A DNA stretch of 24,197 bases, taken from contig JALMLS010000544.1 in assembly GCA_038496445.1 (NCBI GenBank), forward strand, positions 1 through 24,197, read 5' to 3'. Source of the DNA: Trichosphaerium sp. ATCC 40318 (lineage: Eukaryota > Discosea > Flabellinia > Trichosidae). Below, piece after piece: positions 1 through 8,726 of this stretch (the first letter of the stretch is position 1; every line of letters begins with the position of its first letter). The translations under genes were made by a program, and so were the position numbers. Below the pieces are notes generated by a model that saw only the letters and a program-made list of their open reading frames with translations, was not told where the DNA came from and made no database searches.

Positions 1-46
1 TTTTTTTTTGTGTGCTTGCGTTAATGTGGTTTAGTTTTGATCGCAG

Positions 47-2919
47 GAGTGCCCCTTCGACTCCAGAATCATCAGCCAGCGCCAGCACTGTGGCCAGCCC
101 CGTCGCCAGCCACGTCGCCGTAGGCAGAGGCAAGGGCAAGGTGCCCAAAAACGGTTATCTTTACACGTCCTCAAAGCGACAAAGGACAGGTAAATTTGGG
201 TACGACTCCTTTCGTTTTTTGGCTTTGTCTATCCAGTACAAATTGTCGTCTTCTCCTCTTTACAATTGCAATGCACTTTTGCTAACTCTTTTTCCCAAGT
301 GCACGAAGAACCAGACCCAAATACGTCATAGGCGATACCGGTGGCCACAAATCGCTGGTGAGGGTGCCTAAAGACGTGGCTGACCCGGCGGTGGTTACAA
401 ATCCGTCAACGGACAATCTCGCCGTATACCTGCATACTTTCATGCGCGGTGGCGACGAAAAAGGCACAATGGTGCAATCCACATGTTCGTGGAAAACCAT
501 GTACGATGCATGGCCGCTCGCACAAAGTGCCATTAATGAGATGAGGCACATGGCCAACATCTCCTCCAAAAAAGAGTTGGAGGCTGAGAAGAACGGTGAA
601 CTTGCCTCTACAAAATGGCGAGGATCGTGGCCCACCATCAGAGGGCATCTCAAAAAATATTTTATTTTTTGCAATGACTGTGCACGATCGGTGATGCAGG
701 AAATTACCATATGCCAGGCGGTCAGTCCTACATATCTCAGAGCATTTCCGTATGTCTTACAGGCAATTGGCTACAGCTCGAGCTACATTTCGAAGATTTT
801 TCTTGGACTCCGAAAGGTGTTTGCTTGGTGGCACGAGAACTTTGACGCGGAGTTCCGGGGAAAACAAACCAAATGGATAAAAGATCATACTCCTGAAGAA
901 TTGAAGCAGATAAAAAGAGCCATCTCGGCTGCCAAGGACTACGCGTCCCTCACAGCGCGTAAGTACAAAAAACATGGTCTCAGACAACGGAAGCCCCCTT
1001 CCACATTCGCTGAAGACGTGAACAGCGGCAAGCTCATGCCCAAAGGTAAGTAAAACTCAACGCCTCTTTCTTTTTGTTTGAATGATGCAACAACGAACCG
1101 ATTCTGATATTTTTTTTTTTTTTATTGTAGCTGAGATGACCTCTTTCATAACGTTCCTGTTGAGCAGGGTATCCACCCTGGATGCAGCACTCGACGACCC
1201 TACTAAAATGCCGTTCGACTGCGAAAGCGTCGCGGATGTACGCTGGGCCATCATGTGCAACGCTATCTGCGTCGAACTGTCTCTGGGCGGTGGTTCTAGA
1301 AGAGAAAGAATACATTACATGGACGAGGATCACTTGTTTCTAGAAGATCCTACGAGGCCATACTACCGAGTTCGAGTTCAAAAAACGGACGCAGCACACC
1401 GAAAAGACAAGGTTCCTAGATCTCCATTGGCTCACATGGTGATGGAGCACTACAGGACCAAAGTGCGACCAGTTATGGTCGAGAGCTCGAAAGTGAAGGC
1501 CATATGGCTTAACAAGAGCGGTCGCGCCATATGTGCGAAAGGCGTTGGCGAAGCGGTGACCATGGTCACCAAACTGTTCAACCCATACCTGCACATGACG
1601 CCTAAGTCCTTCAGGACTTTCACGTACTCGTACGCTGCTATGGGGCACTACAACGCGCCAGGAGACTCCACTACGGTGTCTGTACCAAAAATAGCGAGTT
1701 TGATGAGCGTCTTGCCTGAAACAGGGCAAAGATATTACGACAAGAGCAATAGGCTCGTAGAGCAAAGGTAAGTTCGTTCTTTTATTTTGTTGTCGCGTTT
1801 TCCTTGTTTTCCTTTTTTTCTCTTTTTTTTTTTGTGTGTTCGTTTGAATCCATTCACTTACTTTCTGTGCCTCGATAGAAAGATATTGCATACAATCAAT
1901 AAAGAAATGCTCGAGTTTGTAGAGCATGAACCGTTCTCAGCCAGCGTCATGAAAGCTGTGCGCAGAAGAGTGCCGTTTCCCAATGAAGTGGCCAACGAGA
2001 CGGTGTTCACGAGGCCGCTAACGGTTTTTGAGCACCATAGATACTTGCTCCCAATGGAGCAGCTTCGCACATGTCAGTTCACCGACATGTCCTACTTTGA
2101 AGAGTTCTTTTTGGACGTCGTTTGCAGAGGTACAGCTTCCACGTTATCTCAATTTGTCCTTGCAAACCCCTTTCTTTCATTCGCGCTGCACTTTTCCTTT
2201 TGCTAACACCGCCTCTACCTAGACATCAAACGAGATGACAAGGATGCCATTCTAGAAGCGAAAAGACTAGACTACCTAGGCGATGGCCTTGAGGTAATGT
2301 TTAAAATCTCATGGCCACACGAGGGAAGATCAATGTGGCTCTCATTGAGAGAGGTTGCGTTGCGCCTACCAAAGCTCCTAACAGAGCTTATCGTGAGCAA
2401 CACGGGCGGCCTAAAAAGTTTGCCACAGTCTCACAATGCGGCCATTGCAGAGGAACCGGACCGCTCAAAATTCTCTCCAATACTAGAGTTCGATGGTAAA
2501 GAAGGCCATTTCATGATATCAGTGACGACGATATCAGTGACGACGATCTCAGTGACGACGACGACAATGTCAGCGTTGTTGAGAACGTCACAGATAGTGT
2601 CGTCAACTCCAAAATCCCTTCTCAAGTGAAGTTCGACAAAGCGGCCTTGAAGAAAGCCGGGGTTCATTTCTTCAATCTGGAGCGCAGTACTCGCGATAGC
2701 GACAGTGACACTGACGCTTTCAAAAAAAAGGGTCGTGTCATCGATTTGGTCCATGACAGCGACGACGATGTCGGTGACGACAAGGCCGGCGACAGTGCCG
2801 AGTCCGTAAACGCCAGCCCACGCGGCAGTGACCTCAGCGACGACGACAGCGCTAGGTACCACAGCGAAGGCGCCAATAACAGTTACGAACTCGATGATGT
2901 CGATGACTTTTGGTATTAA
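47..2919 (+). CDS. Crypton-like tyrosine recombinase, 5'-truncated by window edge
   Basis: Exons read as 47-199, 300-1045, 1131-1767, 1879-2129, 2223-2293, 2329-2495 and 2523 (or 2538 or 2553)-2919. Window bases 1-46 look like an intron end (poly-T then CAG), so earlier exons probably lie outside; ATG at 24 is the alternative start. Catalytic-domain signs: a first Arg in GGGSRRERI, a Lys in VQKTDAAHRK, the second Arg box MTPKSFRTF (Lys where His is usual) and the nucleophile region TGQRYYDKSN. The fifth and sixth exons hold GRPKK followed by a CGHC motif like a zinc knuckle. The tail is Ser/Asp-rich. Tyrosine recombinases of this type move Cryptons by cutting and joining DNA through a tyrosine. 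The 199 donor keeps frame; a better-looking donor at 190 does not. The frame change at 2294-2328 needs a 35-nt intron. Exons look richer in GC than the genes to the right, which fits a mobile element. No element ends were found. Confidence 0.75.
2515..2563 (+). repeat. 15-nt tandem repeat encoding acidic SDDD units, with repeated splice acceptors
   Basis: Three near-identical 15-nt units (atatcagtgacgacg type) lie just after an in-frame TAA at 2497-2499 inside the recombinase gene. In the used frame they encode Ser-Asp-Asp-Asp steps. Each unit contains a CAG, so an intron opening at 2496 (GTAAAG) could close at 2522, 2537 or 2552. All three lengths (27, 42, 57 nt) are multiples of three and all remove the stop. 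Confidence 0.6.
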
Positions 2920-5040
2920 TCGAACAAAGGCAACGCCAATCAATCTCTGTGTAATAAATTATCCATTCAAACCCTTCTTTTGTCGTTGGTTTCGTCTCTT
3001 CTTTTTTTTTTATTATCAGTGTTTCACATTCAAAAAAAAAAGTACCTGAGCAACAGCTTGTCAAATGCGAGTTCATTTTTGGCCTGTTGTGATCGTTTTG
3101 TATTAATCTCTTTCCAATAGAACCATTTCTTGCGCTTGCTAAGCGTGAAAATTGCATGAACAATGCCTCATCTATTGTCGTCAGCATAACTTGTGTGTAA
3201 TTTGCAATGTGAAAAAAAAAAGGTACCCAAACCACTTTTACGCATAATTGGAATGCAGCGCTGTTCACACTCTTGAAGGTTGGTAAAAAAAGGAAAAAAC
3301 CCCTTAAAAGGAAAAAAAACTGCACTGTGTCCCCTTTCAACTTAATTACAAGTTCACAAACACACTTCACTGAGGGTTTTGTGGCTTTTCTTTGTCGCTA
3401 CACAACGCAAATCTCAAATTGTCGCTGTAAACTCTAACAAAGTTGCTTTTTTGCCAATCCGTCTACCGCAATGCGCTTTAATAACAAAATAAACGTCTCG
3501 CGTGGTATAATGCCTCTTTAACGACAGCTTTCTATTTGTTACGCGTTTGTTTCGCCTTGCACGGCGCTTGAACACCTCATTGACTGCCTTCGAGACAAAA
3601 AAACAGCATTTTTCAATTAAAGTGCTTGATAGCCTTCGAAAACGAGATCCAACAGTTCGGTTGGATCGCCAGACACCACGTCGTTACGTAGAGTGGTCTT
3701 TTGCATCGTTTTAATACGTTTGAAGCGAAGAAATTGACAATTTCAATATGTAGACTTGGTCAACGTACAGTCACATCTAAATGAAAAATTGTGGTTCTGA
3801 AAACCTGTTTGACACAGGTTTTTTGACCTCTACCTTTGAGAGTTTTTTGGCGCTGTTTAGAAATCGCTACGATAGGAAACAGCGATGACACCTGTGAGGC
3901 CCGTCGATAGAAAAAAGAAAAAAAAAATAAGGCTTAGTTGCAAACAAATCGTATTGTTTGTGTGTGCGTTGCAACTTCAACTTGCAAACCAACCTATTCT
4001 TATCTGCGACACCCGAGAGATCACAAGAGATTGGAACAACAAAAAGGTTCGAGAAGGTTTTTTTTTACCTTGGAAATCAGCAAGTCAGACTAACCGTTGA
4101 TGACTTGTTTGGACTTTTTGTTGACGTAGCATAGAAAATCTTCCAAACTCTCAATGGTCGCTCGCAAAAGCAACTCCACCGCGTGAAACGTACTCTAGGT
4201 TGTAAAAGAGGAGGCTTTGGACGTGATGAGGGTCTGTGAACAAAGCTTGGCGCTCGTAGTTGAGCAAACGCGTCTAGTTGGCCTTTTTCCAAGGTTTAGC
4301 GCATCTAGAGACCGTTCGAACAAGACAGTTAACTTGAACAAGACTTGTAGTTCGTAAAAGTGAGAGCCTGGCTTAACTTAGTAGAAACGTTAGAATCGTT
4401 CAAACGACCACCTGTAACAGGGCGCCCTGAGCTTTTAATATTATTCTACACCGGAAGCAAGGCGCTATCTCATAGCATTCTAAAAATCGCTGTCGAAAAG
4501 AAGCTTCGCATTTTTGCGGCATCGTTCTCATATTAAACAGACACGTTGCTAATCGGGGGTAGATATTGTTGCTACTCGTTCTATGCTGTGTGTTTGCTGA
4601 GTATGTGTGTTATCTTCTATCAACTTATCTTGGTTGAGATAGCAATTTCACTAGCAACATTGAGACTCTGATTCACTTTTTCTTCCTATTTTTTGGGAGA
4701 AGAACTTCTCATCAAAACTAACATCACGTAAGCAAGTGACGCAATTTTATTCGATCGCGCGAGTGTTATCTACCCTCTTTTTCTTATTTTTTGTTTTTTC
4801 GCATGATTTTTTCTATTTTATTTCTAACCTCTTGCGGCGAAATGAAAACTGACTGCTCTTTTTCTATACACGTTTTCTAAAAACTTTCATAATGTGAACA
4901 ATCCACTGTCAAAGTTGGCGTTCAAAGAGAGATTTCAATGTTTGCAAAGTTCTAATTGATTGACAGATCGGAGCTTCTTGCAGTGCGTTGTATTTGATGT
5001 GAGCTTTGTCTGTGCATCGTTTGGCGTTAAGCAGAGGTAT
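2920..5040. other. Non-coding stretch after the recombinase gene
   Basis: I see no supported gene here. Open frames on both strands are short, lack domain signals and are full of homopolymer-encoded Lys or Phe runs. The DNA has repeated A runs and T runs (for example near 3000-3060, 3210-3220, 3280-3320). It may be 3' untranslated and non-coding parts of a mobile element, but no terminal repeats were recognised. A small hairpin at 3800-3822 is listed separately. Confidence 0.5.
3800..3822 (+). other. Perfect 9-bp hairpin followed by T run
   Basis: AAAACCTGT (3800-3808) and ACAGGTTTT (3814-3822) are perfect inverted repeats with a 5-nt loop, and the right arm runs on into further T residues. 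It looks like an intrinsic terminator or the end of a short transcript, but in a eukaryotic intergenic region its role is unknown. It could be chance. Confidence 0.4.
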
Positions 5041-5072
5041 CTACAAAAAGCACAGTGTGGTGGAATAGATGT

Positions 5073-5455
5073 GAGCTAAGACAGTTGTTTAAAGTTAAGT
5101 GGTGATGATTGTACACGGCGCAATGCGCCAGATTGGACGGAAGCCAAGGTAAGTAACTGTGTAGAGTTAAGTGGTGTTCTTCGGATACGGCGCAATGCGC
5201 CGGATTGGACATGAGCTAAGGTGACTGTGTAGAGATAAGCGGTGTTCTTCGGATACAGCGCAGTGCGCCGGATTGGACATGAGCTAAGGTGACTGTCTGG
5301 AGTTAAGTGATGTTCTTCGGATACAGCGCAATGCGCCGGATTGGACATGAGCTAAGGTGACTGTGTAGAGATAAGTGGTGTTCTTCAGATACGGCGCAGT
5401 GCGCCGAATTGGACATGAGCTAAGGTGACTGTGTAGAGATAAGTGGTGATGGATG
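5073..5455. repeat. 68-bp tandem satellite with GC-rich palindrome in each unit
   Basis: About 5.5 copies of a 68-bp unit (one copy near 72 bp) can be lined up on the recurring word GAGCTAAG (about 5073, degenerate near 5140, then 5213, 5281, 5349, 5417). Each unit also carries TTCTTCGGATAC and a palindrome of the form GGCGCA-A-TGCGCC (clear at 5117-5129 and 5189-5201, with substitutions in later copies). Later copies are more alike than the first two. Short minus-strand open frames across it only reflect the repetition. It sits about 550 bp from telomere-type repeats, so a subtelomeric satellite is likely. Confidence 0.85.
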
Positions 5456-5995
5456 TATAATTGTAATAAATTGAATCACATAACTTTGTATTGTTGTTGA
5501 ACTTGTGTTACTTTAAAACGCATTGTATTTCGTTGTAAAAGTAGAGTTGTTTCTGATTAATAAGTTGCGATTTAGTAATATATATACAAGCTTAATAAAG
5601 GTCTTGTCTTTGTTCCGTTTCTTTTTGTGAAATACTCCTTTAATTCTAATCGCTAAATTCGTAAATGGTAAAGCTGGCGACTAACTGTATGTGTATTCAA
5701 AAATATGACTGAATACTTTGCATAATTTTGTAAACAACTTGGACGTTTAGCTACAAATAAGAGGTTTGTGTAAGTGTAGTAGTATAAAACAAATAAATAT
5801 GTAATGTCGGTTATAAAAAGAATATATTGAGTAAGTAGATGTAAAGTTGGATGCGTTTTGGTATATCCAAATTAATACTTTACAGTTTTTTCTAAAAGTA
5901 TACAATTTCAAAGGTTTTTATATAAATTGTAATTCATAATGCGTTCTTATAAAGTACATTAAAGCCTAATATAGGTAAATATAGCCAATATTTGT
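5456..5995. other. AT-rich spacer between satellite and telomere-type repeats
   Basis: Strongly AT-rich sequence with several AATAAA-like words and no open frame of note. No gene, RNA or repeat family is recognised. Confidence 0.6.
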
Positions 5996-6232
5996 CCCCT
6001 AAACCCTAACCCTAACCCTAACCCTAACCCCTAACCCATAAAACCTAAACCCTAATTGGCTTCTAGGATATAATCCTAATTGCTGTTATTCTAGACTAGG
6101 GTTAGGGCTTAATTTACACTCATTAGTAGGGTTAGGGTTAGGTTTACAACCCTAACAACTTATGCTATATTTGTTGTTGATTAGGGCTAGGGTTAGGTTC
6201 TCAACCCTAAGTAGAATTAGGGTTAGGGTTAA
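5996..6232. repeat. Interstitial telomeric repeats (CCCTAA/TTAGGG) in both orientations
   Basis: A C-rich block of CCCTAA units with slight variants occupies 5996-6055. About 40 bp later G-rich blocks of TTAGGG units appear (6097-6110, 6127-6142, 6181-6198, 6217-6232), interleaved with single reversed AACCCTAA units. GTTAGGGTT (6131-6139) and AACCCTAAC (6148-6156) form a perfect 9-bp hairpin with an 8-nt loop. The C-rich block has the orientation expected for the left end of a chromosome whose genes lie to the right, as they do here. Confidence 0.9.
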
Positions 6233-6569
6233 TACATTAGTTTGCAGATGAAGCTTTATAAACCTTAATGCTTTAATTAGTAGATTTGTATGGTATAAAA
6301 GTATTTGCAGATTGGTTTAAGAACATAGTTGACTTGTAGCTATGATTACAGTTGAAATAAAGAGATGTTTGTTAGAATTTTACATTGTTATACTAATATT
6401 AGTTTTGTTTACATTTTTTGTAACACTGTAAATATAGCAAAAATATTTACAACAAATACATACTTAAAAAAACATTTTCATTGACAAGCATTTAGGCTAT
6501 AGCAATTATTTTCTTTATACATTTTTTTGTTTATTAAACTCTTTATTAAATAGTCACAAGTCCTGAAAA
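6233..6569. other. AT-rich spacer, 3' flank of the LOG-family gene
   Basis: AT-rich DNA between the telomere-type repeats and the stop of the minus-strand LOG-family gene. The part next to 6570 is presumably its 3' untranslated region. Nothing else is seen. Confidence 0.5.
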
Positions 6570-7439
6570 CTAGTTATAAGCAGCTTTTGATGGTTTAATG
6601 GAACTTTTTGGCGGTTTATGTTGTACAAGTTTAACCAATAAATTTGCAGGGTCTTTGTCACTTACAATATACTTTTTAGAACCTATTTTTTTGTTAAAAA
6701 AAACTTATAAGGGTTACTATGCATACTAATAAAGCCATTGGCTTTTGCTTGTTCTATCCATGCTAACAATGCATCAAAGTAACCATTTGTATTAAGGATA
6801 CCAATTGGTTTTGCATGCAATCCTACAGCAGTCATTCATAAGTTGCACAACAAGAGTAACAGTTACCTATTTGACACCAAGTAATTACTTCTGAAAGCTC
6901 TTCAAGGGTTCCAAAGCCACCTGGCATGGCAATAAACGCATTAGACCCACTGTACATTTGAGTTTTACGTTGATGCATAGTATCCTGCTCATTTTTTAAA
7001 ACGCATAAGTCACGTGTTTAAACACAATAAAAACGCCGTACCACTGTTATCATTTTGTAGTTATCTGACTGTGTGAATGGCTTGGTGGGAAGGGCAGCTT
7101 CTGCCGCTATTAACCATCCGGGCACGATACCTGTAACTTTACCACCATTTTCTAGCCTAAAATGAGGCTCTACGCTCCAAGATACGCGTACCTATAACTA
7201 ATTTCTGTGGTTAGGGAAGAACGCTAATTTAACGCTACGTTTTTTATGCTACGATGCGTACCAGACTCCGCAATAGCGCCCATCATGCCACAAGTGCCGC
7301 TGCCATACATTAGCGACAAGTTTTGTTCTGTCATGAGTTTGCCGAGCGCCCTCGCTGCAGCGGTGAACGCAGGGCTGTTGCCATCACGAGAACCAGAAAA
7401 CACACAAATTGTCTTCACAGACGCTTTCTCTTCCGTCAT
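6570..7439 (-). CDS. LOG-family cytokinin-type nucleoside 5'-monophosphate phosphoribohydrolase
   Basis: Five exons on the minus strand (7262-7439, 7042-7151, 6867-6984, 6718-6822, 6570-6682) join in frame to give about 207 aa, the usual size for LOG or 'lysine decarboxylase-like' proteins. The N-terminus has the Rossmann start [11 protein letters not shown], then [10 protein letters not shown] (one Gly of the usual GGG is Ser). The later exons have the conserved MHQRKTQM and the hallmark PGGFGTLEE, followed by [17 protein letters not shown]. Proteins of this family remove ribose phosphate from adenine nucleotide derivatives (cytokinin activation in plants) or act on AMP-like substrates; they are cytosolic and work as dimers. 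The conserved Arg and PGGxGTxxE residues are present, so activity is expected. Donors are GTACGC, GTACGG, GTAACT and GTAACC. It lies downstream of IMP3 on the same strand. Confidence 0.92.
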
Positions 7440-7630
7440 AACCTTATGTATTGCACTATCAGGTCAATGTGAAAATAAACTGACGTATCACAACCCCAAA
7501 GATACACCCCAAAAGTCTTTACTTTTCCAACGCGTATTTGCACGACTATTTGAAATATTACTTTATTTACAAGTGTGTTAGGTTACACGAAAGACCAATT
7601 CAACGTTTCCAACATGAATTTGGTTGTTGT

Positions 7631-8594
7631 TTACGCTTGCAAGAAGTCCAAGTCGTCAAACATATTGTTGTACTTGAGAACCTTTTCTTTGTATTTTGAG
7701 GTTCCTCCCAAGCGAACATAGTCTTCCATTGTTCTAGACACGAGATAAGCAAAAAAAACGTGCTGTGAAAAAAAAAAAAGTGACAAAATGTGACACATTG
7801 CAATCTACTGTTTTACCTTGTGACGTGAAATGCAGGGTCAGTGATTGTTTGAGGTCCGACAGTAATATCTAAGGGACTTTATTAGTGGCATTCATATGAG
7901 GAAATAGTTACTATGCAAGATTATACGGCATGCTCTGTTCGTTAAATATTTGTACATAAAAACAAAATAATAACAAAAACAGCACGTACGTCCTTGCTGT
8001 ATCATCCTCACAGCGCTTGACGTGTTCTCCGCTATTTTACGGCGACAGAGTATTGTCGATAGGCGTCGCCTAAACCAATTTTTAGCGCTGGGAATATTTT
8101 TCGCATTTGTCGACAATGTGACACACGTACTTGCAAAATGTCGATATTTTCACCTTTTCTGCTGTCCTGAGATTACCCTTGTACTCTATCAATGCCATAT
8201 CGTACCTTTTAGCGTTTCAGTATTATTTGGCACTTTTTTCTCATTTTCAAAAACCAGTACACGCGTAGGCATGCTAAATCATGGCGAATTTGAGGCGTTT
8301 ATACACGTACAACTTATCTAACAGCTGAGATGTTAATTTAATTCTAAAAGGGTCCCGCTGGTCCATATCCAACAATACACGGATAAGATTACGTAAATTT
8401 GTAACCAATAACTTGTATCTGAAGATTGTAAATTGACGCAATACGGTGTAAACGAACCTAGAGAAGTCTTGACGATCAACAAGTTGGAAACGGCGCAAAA
8501 GCACAGCTTCGCTTACATTTTCTTCTTCTTGTAGACCTATTAGATCAACCTTCTTCAGGAGTTTCTTTTCATGCCACTTGAGGTTCCTGGTCAT
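7631..8594 (-). CDS. IMP3: U3 small nucleolar ribonucleoprotein protein IMP3
   Basis: Exons 8311-8594, 7990-8129, 7817-7868 and 7631-7733 join in frame to about 192 aa (family about 183-190). The start TRNLKWHEKKLLKKVD is diagnostic. The S4-type RNA-binding part FRRRLSTILCRRKIAE, QQGHITVGPQTITDPAFHVTR and the end MEDYVRLGG with YNNMFDDLDFL all match IMP3. IMP3 binds the U3 snoRNA and pre-rRNA in the small-subunit processome in the nucleolus. The first exon holds about 11 extra residues; a 33-nt stretch (8412-8444, GTATTG...ACAAG) would restore the usual spacing if spliced, giving about 181 aa. The start at 8594 is the only one giving the conserved N-terminus. The gene is divergent from the DCAF8-like gene across a short spacer. 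Confidence 0.93.
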
Positions 8595-8726
8595 GGTTGC
8601 GCTAAATTATAAATCGCTTTGAACGAAAAATGTCTTAACTTCAAAAAAACCCAAAATTCAAAACAAAAAAAAAAAGCGAACAAAAGGCGTCTAAAGTGAA
8701 ATTTCTCCTACGAAAACACCGCTTTC
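8595..8726. promoter_or_regulatory. Short bidirectional promoter between IMP3 and the DCAF8-like gene
   Basis: Only about 130 bp separate the IMP3 start (minus) from the first candidate ATG of the plus-strand WD40 gene at 8727. The spacer is A-rich with several A runs and must hold both start regions. No specific factor site is claimed. Confidence 0.5.

Noticed and set aside
2852-3370. 172-aa open frame on the minus strand
   Set aside because: It overlaps the acidic tail of the recombinase and consists largely of Phe and Lys runs from homopolymers; no domain is seen.
5027-5348. Minus-strand open frames with repeated peptide units
   Set aside because: They only read through the 68-bp satellite; periodicity is that of the DNA repeat.
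5996-6232. Head-to-head telomere fusion
   Set aside because: A fusion would read TTAGGG then CCCTAA; here the C-rich block comes first, so the orientation is opposite.
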